The notes under the pieces are model-generated. The model did no database searches and was not told the DNA's origin. It was given only the letters and a program-made list of their open reading frames with translations. A stretch of DNA of 64,000 nucleotides, from positions 937,501 through 1,001,500 of the forward strand of contig NZ_JBEPOB010000001.1 of the NCBI RefSeq assembly GCF_040546595.1. The letters run 5' to 3'. Below are positions 37,716 through 47,139 of this stretch, in pieces. A program made the position numbers and the translations under genes. The first letter of the stretch is position 1. Each line of letters starts with the position of its first letter. Source of the stretch: Bosea sp. OAE506. Lineage in GTDB: Bacteria; Pseudomonadota; Alphaproteobacteria; Rhizobiales; Beijerinckiaceae.

Positions 37716-39599
37716 ATGTCCCACAACCGCTCCGAGAGCCGCTACGATGTCGTCGTCGTGGGTGGCGGTCATGCCGGCGTCGAGGCTGCCGCCGCTGCAG
37801 CACGCTGCGGCGCGCAGACGGCTCTGATCACGCATCGTCTCGATACGATCGGCGTGATGTCTTGCAACCCGGCGATCGGGGGGCTGGGCAAGGGCCATCT
37901 TGTCCGCGAGATCGACGCGTTGGACGGCCTCATGGCGCGAGCGGCCGACCGGGGTGGCATCCAGTTTCGCATGCTCAACCGTCGGAAGGGCCCTGCGGTC
38001 AGGGGTCCGCGGGCGCAGGCCGACCGCAAGCTCTATCGCGAGGCGATCCAGGATCTGCTGGCGCATCAGGACGGCCTGACGCAGATCGCGGGGGACGTCT
38101 TCGATCTCGACATCAGGGACGGGCGGGTCGCGGGTGTCATCCTCGGGGATGGGCGGCGATTCGGAGCCGGAACGGTCGTGCTGACGACGGGGACCTTCCT
38201 GCGTGGGCTGATCCATATCGGCGAGACCCGAATTCCCGCAGGTCGGGTCGACGAGGCGCCCTCGCTGGGCCTGTCGGCGACGCTGGATCGGCACGGTTTC
38301 CCGCTTGGTCGCCTGAAGACCGGGACGCCCCCTCGCCTCGATGGCCGTACCATCGATTGGGCCGCCCTCGAGATGCAGGCCGGCGACGATCCGCCCGAGC
38401 CGTTTTCGGCGCTGACGGATGCCATCACCACACCCCAGATCGCCTGCGGGATCACGCGCACGACGCTGGCGAGCCACGATCTCATCCGCGCCAATCTTCA
38501 TCGTGCGCCGATGTTCTCCGGGCAGATCGAGGGGCGGGGGCCGCGCTACTGTCCGTCCATCGAGGACAAGGTCGGCCGCTTCGGCGACCGGGACGGCCAC
38601 CAGATCTTCCTCGAGCCCGAGGGCCTGGACGACGACACCGTCTATCCGAACGGCATCTCGACCTCCCTCCCGGAGGATGTGCAGCGCGGTTTGCTGGAGA
38701 CGATCCCAGGCCTCGAGCGGGCGACGATGCTGCGCCCCGGCTATGCGATCGAATACGACTTTGTCGATCCCCGGTCGCTGCGAAACACGCTGGAGACCCG
38801 GGCCATTGCCGGCCTTTTCCTGGCGGGGCAGATCAATGGCACAACCGGCTATGAAGAGGCGGGCGCCCAGGGCCTGTTGGCTGGGCTGAACGCGGCGTGT
38901 CGTGCCGGCGGCGCCGAGCCCGTCGTGCTGGAACGAATGGCCTCCTATATCGGCGTGATGGTGGACGACCTCGTGACGCGTGGCGTTACGGAGCCGTATC
39001 GAATGTTTACCTCGCGTGCGGAGTTCCGGCTGTCGCTTCGCGTCGACAACGCCGACGAGCGCCTGACGGCTCTCGGCGCGGGGCTTGGTGTCGTGGGAAG
39101 CCGGCGCATGGCGGCGTACGAAAGCCAGAATGCCGAGACGGTGGCGCTGACGGAGCGGCTGCGGGCCCTGACGCTGTCGCCGCAACAGGCGGAGGCCGCG
39201 GGTCTTCAGGTCAACCGCGACGGCATCCGCCGCAGCGCCTATCAGATCCTGTCCTATCCCGACGCGGCATTCGACTCGCTGGCTGCCGTCTGGCCGGATC
39301 TGGCTGGCTTTTCCGGGCGGACCATCGCGCGGGTCACGGCCGATGCCGTCTATTCCGTTTATCTCGATCGCCAGGCAGATGAGATCGCAGCCTATCAGCG
39401 CGATCAGGCCCTCAAGGTGCCAGACGATCTCGATCTCGACGCGATTTCCGGGCTCTCCAACGAACTCAAGGCCAAGTTGCGGGCCGAGCGCCCGGCGGAC
39501 ATTGCCCAAGCCGGCCGACTGGAGGGCATGACGCCAGCGGCGCTCACCCTGCTCGCTGCTCATGCGCGCAAGCGGCGCGTTCTTGCGACTGTCGGCTGA
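37716..39599 (+). CDS. mnmG: tRNA uridine-5-carboxymethylaminomethyl modification enzyme MnmG (GidA)
   Basis: MnmG is the FAD-dependent partner of MnmE in wobble-uridine modification. The 627-residue protein opens with the dinucleotide-binding motif [21 protein letters not shown] (residues 10-30), has the GidA signature GIGKGHL-like [22 protein letters not shown] near 49-70, and the second signature [23 protein letters not shown] near 371-393. The C-terminal helical domain that binds MnmE is present. Length fits the family of about 620-630. It is directly followed, after 39 bases, by rsmG, the classic gidA-gidB pairing near replication origins. Confidence 0.98.
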   Translation: MSHNRSESRYDVVVVGGGHAGVEAAAAAARCGAQTALITHRLDTIGVMSCNPAIGGLGKGHLVREIDALDGLMARAADRGGIQFRMLNRRKGPAVRGPRAQADRKLYREAIQDLLAHQDGLTQIAGDVFDLDIRDGRVAGVILGDGRRFGAGTVVLTTGTFLRGLIHIGETRIPAGRVDEAPSLGLSATLDRHGFPLGRLKTGTPPRLDGRTIDWAALEMQAGDDPPEPFSALTDAITTPQIACGITRTTLASHDLIRANLHRAPMFSGQIEGRGPRYCPSIEDKVGRFGDRDGHQIFLEPEGLDDDTVYPNGISTSLPEDVQRGLLETIPGLERATMLRPGYAIEYDFVDPRSLRNTLETRAIAGLFLAGQINGTTGYEEAGAQGLLAGLNAACRAGGAEPVVLERMASYIGVMVDDLVTRGVTEPYRMFTSRAEFRLSLRVDNADERLTALGAGLGVVGSRRMAAYESQNAETVALTERLRALTLSPQQAEAAGLQVNRDGIRRSAYQILSYPDAAFDSLAAVWPDLAGFSGRTIARVTADAVYSVYLDRQADEIAAYQRDQALKVPDDLDLDAISGLSNELKAKLRAERPADIAQAGRLEGMTPAALTLLAAHARKRRVLATVG

Positions 39600-39621
39600 C
39601 GGCCGTGGCGCACCCCATCAA

Positions 39622-39652
39622 ACTGTTGATAACGCGTCATGACTGTTGATAA
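39622..39652 (+). promoter_or_regulatory. Direct repeat of a DnaA-like 9-mer around the rsmG start
   Basis: ACTGTTGATAA occurs at 39622-39632 and again at 39642-39652, a 20-bp period. The core TGTTGATAA is one base from TGTGGATAA, the DnaA box complement. The ATG of rsmG at 39639 lies between the copies, and a perfect parS follows at 39686. Function is inferred only. Confidence 0.45.
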
Positions 39653-40286
39653 TTCGGACCGCGGCCGCGCTTTGCGCTTGACGCCTGTTTCACGTGAAAC
39701 AGAGGAGCGCCTCGCGCTGCTGGTGGCGGAGCTGGGGCGATGGCAGGCCGCCAAGAATCTGGTTTCCAGCACCACTCTCGCCGATGTCTGGATGCGGCAC
39801 ATCGCCGATTCCCTCCAGCTCTTCCGGCTCGCGCCCACCGCCCGAACCTGGCTGGATCTTGGCTCCGGCGGCGGCTTCCCGGGCCTGGTGATCGGCATCT
39901 GCCTTGCGGAGGTCGAAGGCGGTCGCATCCATCTGGTCGAGAGCAACAGCCGCAAATGCGCTTTCCTGCGTCACGCGGCCCGGCTGACCGGGGCGCCCGT
40001 GACGGTGCATGCGGCGCGGATCGAGGATGTGGTGGGCGATTTCACCGGCCAAGTCGACGTCGTGACCGCCCGGGCGCTGGCGCCGCTGCCGCAGCTCCTC
40101 GATTGGTGCAAAGAGCTGTTGAGAACAGGCACGCTCGGACTCTTTCCGAAGGGACAACATCTAGATGCGGAATTGACGGAGTCGTCCAGATATTGGAAGA
40201 TTCAGGCCTCAACGGTTTCCTCCTTGACGGATGGGGCCGCCCGGATCCTGATGGTCCGCGCAGCCGAGAAACGGGCCGATTCATGA
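39639..40286 (+). CDS. rsmG: 16S rRNA (guanine(527)-N7)-methyltransferase RsmG (GidB)
   Basis: RsmG methylates N7 of G527 in 16S rRNA using SAM; its loss gives low-level streptomycin resistance in several bacteria. The 215-residue protein has the SAM-binding WLDLGSGGGFPGLVIGI near residues 68-84, VESNSRKCAFLRHAAR near 103-118 and VTARALAPLPQLL near 143-155. The N-terminus contains PVSRETEER, whose VSRET codons are a perfect parS sequence. It overlaps parA by 4 bp (ATGA), so rsmG, parA and probably parB are co-translated. Confidence 0.97.
   Translation: MTVDNSDRGRALRLTPVSRETEERLALLVAELGRWQAAKNLVSSTTLADVWMRHIADSLQLFRLAPTARTWLDLGSGGGFPGLVIGICLAEVEGGRIHLVESNSRKCAFLRHAARLTGAPVTVHAARIEDVVGDFTGQVDVVTARALAPLPQLLDWCKELLRTGTLGLFPKGQHLDAELTESSRYWKIQASTVSSLTDGAARILMVRAAEKRADS
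39686..39701. promoter_or_regulatory. parS: Perfect parS centromere site inside rsmG
   Basis: TGTTTCACGTGAAACA is identical to the 16-bp ParB nucleation site conserved across bacteria. It lies within the rsmG coding sequence, encoding the VSRET residues, about 600 bp upstream of parA and 6.6 kb from the second site at 33073. Confidence 0.95.
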
Positions 40287-41113
40287 CCGATTTGACTCCT
40301 GTTCCGATGCCGCGCCGCCCGCGCGTGCTCGCGCTCGCGAATCAGAAGGGTGGCGTCGGCAAGACGACGACGGCAATCAACCTCGGTACGGCACTGGCCG
40401 CGATCGGCGAAAAGGTGCTGATCGTCGATCTGGACCCCCAGGGCAACGCCTCGACCGGGCTGGGTGTCGATCGTCGCAGCCGCAAGTCCTCGACCTATGA
40501 CGTGCTTTGCGGCGATGTCGGCCTCGGGCAGGCCATGCAGGAAACCGCCGTTCCTGGATTGTTCCTGGCGCCCTCGACGCTGGATCTGCTGGGTGTCGAA
40601 CTCGAAATCGCCTCCTCCAAGGACCGGGCACACCGGCTGAAGAACGCGATCGACGAGCTGGTCTATGACCAGCGCTGCTCGGACCTGACCTATGTGCTGA
40701 TCGACTGCCCGCCTTCGCTGAGCCTGATCACCATCAATGCGATGACCGCGTCCGACGCCGTGCTGGTGCCGCTGCAGTGCGAATTCTTCGCGCTGGAGGG
40801 TCTGAGCCAACTCCTGAAGACGGTCGAGCAGGTGCGGGCCGGGCTCAATCCGCGGCTGATCATCCAGGGGGTCGTGCTGACGATGTACGATCCGCGCAAC
40901 AACCTGTCCGGACAGGTCATGGCCGATGTCCGCGAGTTCCTCGGCGACAAGGTTTACGAGACCGTGATCCCGCGGAATGTGCGCGTCTCCGAGGCGCCCT
41001 CCTATGGAAAGCCGGCGCTGCTCTATGACCTGCGCTGCTCCGGCTCGCAGGCTTATCTGAAACTGGCCTCCGAGGTCATCCGGCGTGAGCGCGCGCTGCG
41101 CGCCGCCGCCTGA
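40283..41113 (+). CDS. parA: Chromosome partitioning ATPase ParA
   Basis: ParA is the nucleoid-bound ATPase that moves ParB-parS complexes and so segregates origins. The 276-residue protein is of the chromosomal type with no N-terminal HTH. It has the deviant Walker A ANQKGGVGKTTTAINL near residues 19-34, including the signature lysine, DLDPQGNASTGLG near 49-61, and the Walker B region YVLIDCPPSLSLITINAM near 135-152. ATG 40283 overlaps rsmG by 4 bp; the frame is open upstream but inside rsmG. parB follows 25 bases later. Confidence 0.97.
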   Translation: MTDLTPVPMPRRPRVLALANQKGGVGKTTTAINLGTALAAIGEKVLIVDLDPQGNASTGLGVDRRSRKSSTYDVLCGDVGLGQAMQETAVPGLFLAPSTLDLLGVELEIASSKDRAHRLKNAIDELVYDQRCSDLTYVLIDCPPSLSLITINAMTASDAVLVPLQCEFFALEGLSQLLKTVEQVRAGLNPRLIIQGVVLTMYDPRNNLSGQVMADVREFLGDKVYETVIPRNVRVSEAPSYGKPALLYDLRCSGSQAYLKLASEVIRRERALRAAA

Positions 41114-41138
41114 AAACGTTACGCAGAGGTTGAACGCA

Positions 41139-42023
41139 ATGGCGATGGCGGAAGAACAGGGACGCTCGCGTCTCGGCCGCGGCCTGGCCGCGCTGATCGG
41201 CGATGTCGGCGAGGAGATCGGCGCGCTGGAGCGGGCCCGCGGCCAGCGTCGCGTTCCGGTCGAATTCCTGCGGCCGAGCGCGCGCAATCCGCGCCGCAGC
41301 TTCGCGGAGGAGGATCTCGAGGAGCTGACGGCGTCCGTGCGTGAGCGCGGCATCCTGCAGCCGATCATCGTGCGGGCGATCGTCGGCATGCTCGATGCCT
41401 ACGAGATCATTGCCGGCGAGCGCCGCTGGCGCGCGGCCCAGCGGGCCGGACTGCACGATGTCCCGGTCATCCTCGTCGAGGCCGATGATCGCGAGGCGCT
41501 CGAAATCGCCATCGTCGAGAACGTCCAGCGCACCGATCTCAACGCGATCGAGGAAGCGGCGGGCTACGAGCAGCTGATTGCCGAGTTCAACTACACGCAG
41601 GCCGACCTCGCGCGGGTGATCGGCAAGAGCCGCAGCCATGTCGCCAACACGCTGCGTCTCTCGAAGCTGCCGCCGTCCGTCCGGCAGATGGTCAGCGACG
41701 GCGCCGTGTCGGCCGGCCATGCCCGTGCGCTGCTCTCCGTTTCGGACCCGGAACTGATGGCGCGCAAGATCGTCGACGAAGGCCTCAGCGTGCGCGACAT
41801 CGAGCGCATCGTCCAGGACGAGTCGCGGGGCGAGACCAAGAGCATCTCGAGCAAGCCCAGGGTCGAGAAGGACCCCGACACGCGGGCGGTCGAAAAGGCG
41901 CTGGAGGAGGCGCTCGGCCTGTCCGTCTCGATTAGCCACCGCGCCAATGGCAGCGGCGAGGTCAAGATCAGCTACAAGACGCTGGAACAGCTCGACGCGC
42001 TCTGCCGCCGCCTCAAGGATTGA
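41139..42023 (+). CDS. parB: Chromosome partitioning protein ParB
   Basis: ParB binds parS, spreads along DNA as a CTP-dependent clamp and stimulates ParA. The 294-residue protein has the N-terminal ParA-interacting segment (RSRLGRGLAALIGD, residues 9-22), the CTP-binding ParB/Srx domain with the arginine motif GERRWRAAQRAG near residues 93-104, the parS-binding HTH (LARVIGKSRSHVANTLRLSKLP near 159-180) and a C-terminal dimerisation segment. ATG 41139 is preceded by AGAGG. Two strong parS sites lie in this window. The stop is 4 bases from the convergent holA stop. Confidence 0.97.
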   Translation: MAMAEEQGRSRLGRGLAALIGDVGEEIGALERARGQRRVPVEFLRPSARNPRRSFAEEDLEELTASVRERGILQPIIVRAIVGMLDAYEIIAGERRWRAAQRAGLHDVPVILVEADDREALEIAIVENVQRTDLNAIEEAAGYEQLIAEFNYTQADLARVIGKSRSHVANTLRLSKLPPSVRQMVSDGAVSAGHARALLSVSDPELMARKIVDEGLSVRDIERIVQDESRGETKSISSKPRVEKDPDTRAVEKALEEALGLSVSISHRANGSGEVKISYKTLEQLDALCRRLKD

Positions 42024-42027
42024 GCGG

Positions 42028-43059
42028 CTAGTCCCCGCGCCCGGCCACACGGCCGAGGCGCGCCAGCGTCCACAGCGCCCGCGTCGCACCCGCCCGGCCG
42101 AGATCGCCGTCGCGGCGGGCGGCCAGCGTGGCATTGCCCAGCAAGGTGACCGCCTCCATCAGCTTCGCCGTGCTCCAGGCCGACAGCGCCGCCTCCGTGG
42201 TGGCGATACGCGGGTAGGGCAGGCGCATGGCCGCGACCATGTCGCGGGCGCTGCGGCCGGCATCGACCCCCTGCCGGGCCTTCAGCAGCGCCAGAGCGTG
42301 CCGCAGCACGGCGCCAAGCATGACGCCGGCATCCAGCCCCTCGCTGGCGAGTTTTGCCTGTGCGAGGTCGAGGACCGGCAGCTTCCCCGCGAAGACGGCA
42401 TCGACCAGCATCGCCTGCTCGCGCTGGGCGGTGTCGCCGACGACGGCCTCGATATGCGCCTGCCCGATCGCGGGATCGTCGCCGACATAGAGCAGAAGCT
42501 TCTCGATTTCGCGGCGCGAGGTCTGCCGGTCGCCGCCGAGCAGGCCGGCGAGCAGGTCACGGCTGGTGCGGTCGATCGTCTTTCCGGCGGCGCGGACCAT
42601 CTCGTCGATGATGGTGCCGAGATCGCGCGCGGCGTCGCCATAGCAGGGCACGGCGAGCGCGGTCCGTGCGCGCTCGCAGGCGGTTCGCAGCGGATTGGTG
42701 CGCTGGAGATCGCCGGCCTCAACGATGACGATGGCATCCTGCGAGGGGGTGGCCAGGAGCGGCTCGACGGCGCCGAGCAGCATCTTGGCGGTGGGCGAGA
42801 CGCGGATCGCGCGCCGCCCGCCGAACATTCCGATCGTGTTGGCTTCGTCGACGAGCTTGAGCGGGTCGCCGGCGATCTCGTCGCCGCTCATCCGGACGAG
42901 CTGGAAGGCATCCTGCGGATCGTCGACATGGGCCCGGGCGAGGGCCGCGGCGCGCTCCGAGACGAGGCCGGCATCGGGGCCATAGATCAGGACGAGACGA
43001 TAGGCGGGGTCGAGCCGGGCGAGCGCGCGGTCCGCCTCATGCGCCTTGATCGAGGCCAT
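42028..43059 (-). CDS. holA: DNA polymerase III delta subunit (clamp loader)
   Basis: The delta subunit opens the beta sliding clamp. The 343-residue protein shows the AAA+-like fold without a P-loop, as expected for delta. The conserved pattern is visible in LVLIYGPDAGLVSERAAALAR near residues 22-42, EAGDLQRTNPLRTACE near 113-128, and the TSRDLLAGLLGGDRQTSRREIEKLLLYVGD stretch near 165-194. It is transcribed leftward from leuS-lptE, with a 17-base gap from lptE, and converges on parB. Linkage of leuS, lptE and holA is conserved from gamma- to alphaproteobacteria. Confidence 0.94.
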   Translation of the reverse strand: MASIKAHEADRALARLDPAYRLVLIYGPDAGLVSERAAALARAHVDDPQDAFQLVRMSGDEIAGDPLKLVDEANTIGMFGGRRAIRVSPTAKMLLGAVEPLLATPSQDAIVIVEAGDLQRTNPLRTACERARTALAVPCYGDAARDLGTIIDEMVRAAGKTIDRTSRDLLAGLLGGDRQTSRREIEKLLLYVGDDPAIGQAHIEAVVGDTAQREQAMLVDAVFAGKLPVLDLAQAKLASEGLDAGVMLGAVLRHALALLKARQGVDAGRSARDMVAAMRLPYPRIATTEAALSAWSTAKLMEAVTLLGNATLAARRDGDLGRAGATRALWTLARLGRVAGRGD

Positions 43060-43076
43060 GCGGCGTCCTGATCCGC

Positions 43077-43628
43077 TCAGCCGGCGACGAGGTCGGCGGC
43101 GATCTGTCCGCGAATCAGCGTGGCGAGGTTCTTCGCCGCACGGATCTGGGCGTCGCGGGCCGCCCGCACCGTGGCGAAACGCTGCGTCGAGCGCTCATAG
43201 GGAGCCCGGACGACATTGCTCCCGCTGGAGACGACCTTGCCGGACGCCGTGTCGGTCAGGGACCATGTCGCCGTCGCGACCAGAATCGCCGAATCAGCCC
43301 GGCCGTTGGCGTAGTCGACGGTCACGACCTCGATCGCCTCAGAGATCTGCGTCTGGAAGGTCAGCCGTTTGGCGCGGTCCGGCTCGTTGCCGCCATCGAG
43401 CTCGAAGACCAGCTCGTTGCGCAGGTAATGGCCGATCAGCCCCTTGATCTCGGGGACCTGGATCTCCTTGAAGGTGTCCTTGACGCTGCCGCCGGTGATG
43501 GAGCGCGTGTTTTCGGCATAGAGGGGCTGGAAACATCCGCCTGCCGCCGCGGCCGCGATCAGGGCCGCGGCGAGCATCAGGCGGGAGCCCCGCAGGGCTC
43601 CGGGGCGACTAGTCTCAGAGGACGACAT
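43077..43628 (-). CDS. lptE: LPS-assembly lipoprotein LptE
   Basis: LptE plugs the LptD barrel and helps deliver lipopolysaccharide to the outer surface. The 183-residue protein has an N-terminal signal sequence ([16 protein letters not shown]) ending in a lipobox with Cys near residue 32, followed by FQPLYAE, the common start of mature alphaproteobacterial LptE. The rest is a mixed alpha/beta domain, with the conserved [13 protein letters not shown] stretch and a helix [18 protein letters not shown] at the end. The family diverges strongly, so the call leans on the lipobox, size and the leuS-lptE-holA order. It overlaps leuS by 14 bp. Confidence 0.9.
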   Translation of the reverse strand: MSSSETSRPGALRGSRLMLAAALIAAAAAGGCFQPLYAENTRSITGGSVKDTFKEIQVPEIKGLIGHYLRNELVFELDGGNEPDRAKRLTFQTQISEAIEVVTVDYANGRADSAILVATATWSLTDTASGKVVSSGSNVVRAPYERSTQRFATVRAARDAQIRAAKNLATLIRGQIAADLVAG

Positions 43629-46239
43629 TCACGATTCTCCCGGGAACCACGATGATCTTGCGGATCGCGCGGCCGTCAAGCGCCTTCGCGACGACATCGG
43701 ATGCGCGCACCAGCGCCTCGACGGCGATGATATCCGCATCGGCCGGTACGGTCACCTCGGCGCGTTTCTTGCCGTTGACCTGCACGGGCAGAACGATGCT
43801 GTCGTCCTTCAGCAGCGCGGCCTCCGCGACCGGCCAGGCGGCCTCGCCGGCCAGGCCGGTCTGGCCGAGTACCCGCCAGCATTCCTCCGCCAGATGCGGC
43901 ATCATCGGCGCGACGAGCTGGGTGATTACGACGCCGGCCTCGTGCAGCGCGAAGGCCTGATCCGGCGGCAGGGTGGCGCTCTCGGCGGCCGCATCGAGCG
44001 CTTTCCCGATCGCGTTGGTCAGCGTGTAGACATGCGCGATGCAGCGGTTGAAGGCGAGCCGCTCGATATCGTTGCCGACGGCGTCCAGCGCCCTGTGGGT
44101 GGCCTTGCGCAGTGTCTGGGCCGCCTCTCCGGTCGCGTCAGGCGCAGTGGCGGCGTTGCCGGTGCGCTCGGCGATCTCGTTCAGCAGACGCCAGAGGCGC
44201 TGCACGAAGCGCGCCGCACCCTGTACGCCCTCGTCGGTCCAGATCACGTCGCGGTCCGGCGGCGAATCCGACAGCATGAACCAGCGGGCTGTATCGGCGC
44301 CGTAGGAGGCGATGATGTCGTCGGGATCGACGACGTTCTTCTTCGACTTCGACATCTTCTCGATCGCGCCGATCTCGATCGGCACGCCGGATTCGACATG
44401 GAAGCCGCGGCGCTCGCTGCCCTCGGTCTCGATGCGGACATCGCCGGGCTCGACCCAGTTGCCGGCCGCGTCGCGATAGGTCTCGTGGACGACCATGCCC
44501 TGGGTGAACATGCCGTCGAAGGGCTCGTCCAGCCCGGCATGGCCCGTCGCCTTCATCGCCCGGGTGAAGAAGCGCGAATAGAGGAGGTGCAGGATCGCGT
44601 GCTCGACGCCGCCGATATACTGGTCGACCGGCAGGAAGCGGTCGACGACGGCGCGGTCGGTCGGGCTCTCGGTCCGCCAGGGATCGGTGAAGCGGGCGAA
44701 ATACCAGGACGAATCGACGAAGGTGTCCATCGTGTCGGTTTCACGCCGGGCGGCCGCGCCGCATTGCGGGCAGGCGACATGCTTCCAGCTCGGGTGATGG
44801 TCGAGCGGGTTGCCCGGCCGGTCGAAGGAGACGTCGTCGGGCAGCTTCACCGGCAGGTCGGCATCGGGAACCGGCACCGTTCCGCACGCGGAACAATGAA
44901 TGACCGGGATCGGGCAGCCCCAGTAGCGCTGGCGCGAGATGCCCCAGTCGCGCAGGCGGAAATTGACCTTGCGGGCGGCGACCGGGCGATGGCCGCGGCT
45001 CTCGCTTTCGAGACGTCGAGCGACCTCCTCCTTGGCCTGTGCAATCGTCAGGCCGTCGAGGAAGCGCGAATTGATCATCCGTCCGTCATCGACATAAGCC
45101 GTGTCGGTGATGACGAAGCTCGCCGGATCGACGCCCTCGGGCGCGACCACCGGCGTGTTGCCGAGGCCGTATTTGTTGACGAAGTCGAGGTCGCGCTGGT
45201 CATGCGCCGGGCAGCCGAAGATGGCGCCCGTGCCGTACTCCATCAGGATGAAGTTCGCGACATAGACCGGCAGCGTCCAGGACGGATCGAAGGGATGCGC
45301 GACGCGCAGGCCCGTGTCGAAGCCGAGCTTCTCGGCCTTGTCGATGTTCTCCTGGGCCGTGCCGGTGCGCTTGCACTCCTCGATGAAGGCCTGCAGCGCC
45401 GGATTTTCCGCAGCGGCGGCCTTGGCGAGGGGGTGATCGGGGGCGATGCCGAGGAACTTCGCGCCGAACAGCGTATCCGGCCGCGTCGTGTAGACCTCGA
45501 CCTCCTCGGCGCCGAAGGTATTCGATTCGAGCGCGAAACGAACCAGCAGCCCTTCCGAGCGGCCGATCCAGTTCTTCTGCATCAGCCGCACCTTGTCGGG
45601 CCAGCGGGTCAGACCCTCCAGCGCGTCATGCAGCTCCTGACCGAAGGTCGTGATTTTGAAGAACCACTGCGTCAGCTCGCGGATCTCGACCGGCGCGCCC
45701 GAGCGCCAGCCCTTGCCGTCGATGACCTGCTCATTGGCGAGCACGGTCTCGTCGACCGGGTCCCAGTTGACCTTGGCCGTCTTGCGGTCGACGAGCCCGG
45801 CCTTGAGGAAGTCCAGGAACATCTTCTGCTGGTGGCGGTAATAGGACGGGTCGCAGGTCGCGAGCTCGCGGCTCCAGTCGAGCGAGAGGCCCATGGACTG
45901 GAGCTGCGTGCGCATCGCGGCGATGTTGGCGTAGGTCCATTCGCGCGGGTGCACGTTCTTCTGCTTGGCGGCGTTTTCCGCCGGCAGGCCGAAGGCGTCC
46001 CACCCCATCGGGTGCAGTACGGCAAAGCCCTTGGCGCGCTTGTAGCGCGCGACCACGTCGCCCATCGCGTAGTTGCGGACATGGCCCATATGGATGCGGC
46101 CCGACGGGTAGGGAAACATCTCGAGCACGTAGTAGCTCGGCCGCGGGTCGTCGTTGCGCGTCTCGAAGAGCTTGCGCTCCTGCCAGACGGCGCGCCATTT
46201 CGGCTCGGATTCCTTGGGATTGTAGCGTTCAACGGCCAT
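43615..46239 (-). CDS. leuS: Leucine-tRNA ligase
   Basis: LeuS charges tRNA-Leu and edits mischarged products. The 874-residue class I synthetase begins [19 protein letters not shown]. It has the HIGH-type motif in [14 protein letters not shown] near residues 44-57, the large CP1 editing domain (about 225-420, with the T-rich [14 protein letters not shown]), two CxxC zinc-like pairs near 462-510 and the KMSKS loop in [15 protein letters not shown] near 633-647. It is complete. It is divergent from the YggS gene across a 95-bp region and opens the leuS-lptE-holA operon. Confidence 0.98.
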   Translation of the reverse strand: MAVERYNPKESEPKWRAVWQERKLFETRNDDPRPSYYVLEMFPYPSGRIHMGHVRNYAMGDVVARYKRAKGFAVLHPMGWDAFGLPAENAAKQKNVHPREWTYANIAAMRTQLQSMGLSLDWSRELATCDPSYYRHQQKMFLDFLKAGLVDRKTAKVNWDPVDETVLANEQVIDGKGWRSGAPVEIRELTQWFFKITTFGQELHDALEGLTRWPDKVRLMQKNWIGRSEGLLVRFALESNTFGAEEVEVYTTRPDTLFGAKFLGIAPDHPLAKAAAAENPALQAFIEECKRTGTAQENIDKAEKLGFDTGLRVAHPFDPSWTLPVYVANFILMEYGTGAIFGCPAHDQRDLDFVNKYGLGNTPVVAPEGVDPASFVITDTAYVDDGRMINSRFLDGLTIAQAKEEVARRLESESRGHRPVAARKVNFRLRDWGISRQRYWGCPIPVIHCSACGTVPVPDADLPVKLPDDVSFDRPGNPLDHHPSWKHVACPQCGAAARRETDTMDTFVDSSWYFARFTDPWRTESPTDRAVVDRFLPVDQYIGGVEHAILHLLYSRFFTRAMKATGHAGLDEPFDGMFTQGMVVHETYRDAAGNWVEPGDVRIETEGSERRGFHVESGVPIEIGAIEKMSKSKKNVVDPDDIIASYGADTARWFMLSDSPPDRDVIWTDEGVQGAARFVQRLWRLLNEIAERTGNAATAPDATGEAAQTLRKATHRALDAVGNDIERLAFNRCIAHVYTLTNAIGKALDAAAESATLPPDQAFALHEAGVVITQLVAPMMPHLAEECWRVLGQTGLAGEAAWPVAEAALLKDDSIVLPVQVNGKKRAEVTVPADADIIAVEALVRASDVVAKALDGRAIRKIIVVPGRIVNVVL

Positions 46240-46277
46240 GGCAGCGGGCTATTCTTGCATCATCGGAGGTGCCGGGA

Positions 46278-46306
46278 CTAGGACACCATTGAGGCGGCGC
46301 GGTCAA
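46278..46306 (-). promoter_or_regulatory. Predicted leuS promoter
   Basis: On the minus strand TTGACC (46306-46301, 5/6) is followed after 17 bases by TCCTAG (46283-46278), a weak -10 of the relaxed kind seen in Alphaproteobacteria. It would start leuS mRNA about 35 bases before the ATG. Prediction only. Confidence 0.35.
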
Positions 46307-46334
46307 CGCCGCGCCGGGCATACGAGGGCACGTG

Positions 46335-47000
46335 ATGAGCGATACGGTGAAGCGATGGAGGGAAACCCGGGCGGCGATCGCGCAGGCTGCGCGCGATGTC
46401 GAGCGCGATCCCGATTCGGTGGCGCTGATTGCGGTGTCCAAGACGATGCCGGCGGACGTGATCCTGCCGGTGCTGGAAGCCGGACAGCGCGTCTTCGGTG
46501 AGAACTATGTCCAGGAGGCGAAGGCGAAATGGCCGGCGCTGAAGGAACGCTTTCCCGATACGCAGGTCCATATGATCGGGCCGCTGCAGTCCAACAAGGC
46601 GAGGGAGGCGGTCGAGCTTTTCGACGCGATCCACTCGCTCGACCGCGAAAGCCTTGCCAAGGAGCTCGCCCGCGAGATCGCGCGCAGCGGGCGGGCGCCG
46701 ACGATCTATGTGCAGGTCAACACCGGTGACGAGCCGCAGAAGGGTGGGGTCAGCCCGGCCGAGATCGATGGCTTGCTCGAGAGCTGCCGCGTGCATCACG
46801 GCCTGTTGATCGAAGGGCTGATGTGCATTCCGCCTGCCGAGGATCCGCCATCGCCGCATTTCGCGCTGCTGGCGAAGATTGCAGCCCGCCACGGCCTGCG
46901 CGGCCTGTCGATGGGGATGAGCGCTGATTACGAGGCGGCGATCCAGCTCGGTGCGACGCATGTCCGGGTCGGCAGCGCCATCTTCGGCGCGCGTGGGTAG
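46335..47000 (+). CDS. YggS/PLPBP-family pyridoxal phosphate homeostasis protein
   Basis: These single-domain, fold-type III PLP carriers keep vitamin B6 and amino-acid pools balanced and have no proven enzymatic activity. The 221-residue protein has the PLP-binding lysine in LIAVSKTMPAD (about residue 35), FGENYVQEAKAKW, the HMIGPLQSNKA segment near 75-85, GLSMGMSADYEAAI near 195-208 and the closing GATHVRVGSAIFGAR. ATG 46335 follows GAGGG; a GTG one codon earlier is possible. It is divergent from leuS and ends 5 bases before repeat copy 2. Confidence 0.95.
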   Translation: MSDTVKRWRETRAAIAQAARDVERDPDSVALIAVSKTMPADVILPVLEAGQRVFGENYVQEAKAKWPALKERFPDTQVHMIGPLQSNKAREAVELFDAIHSLDRESLAKELAREIARSGRAPTIYVQVNTGDEPQKGGVSPAEIDGLLESCRVHHGLLIEGLMCIPPAEDPPSPHFALLAKIAARHGLRGLSMGMSADYEAAIQLGATHVRVGSAIFGARG

Positions 47001-47005
47001 TTTAC

Positions 47006-47105
47006 GTCATGGTCGGGCTTGACCCGATCATCTCAGGCCGGAGAGGTTCTGCGCTCCTTTCGGCCGGGATTCTCGGGTCTTCGCTTCGCTCCGCCCGAGA
47101 ATGAC
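47006..47105. repeat. Dispersed double-hairpin intergenic repeat, copy 2 (100 bp)
   Basis: It is bounded by GTCATGGTCGGG and CCCGAGAATGAC. The left stem ATGGTCGGG/CCCGATCAT contains one G-U pair where copies 1 and 3 have Watson-Crick pairs; the loop is again CTTGA. The right stem ATTCTCGGG/CCCGAGAAT is identical to the other copies. It fills the gap between the convergent YggS and L,D-transpeptidase genes. Confidence 0.88.
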
Positions 47106-47139
47106 GATCTGGCTGAGGCGGTGTTTAGCCGCGATGCCT

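Noticed and set aside
37290..39563. 757-codon antisense frame opposite mnmG, and similar frames opposite leuS (43894-46281) and gdhZ (59230-61509, 61055-63229)
   Set aside because: All are mirror frames of strongly conserved genes, with no ribosome binding site or recognisable domain.
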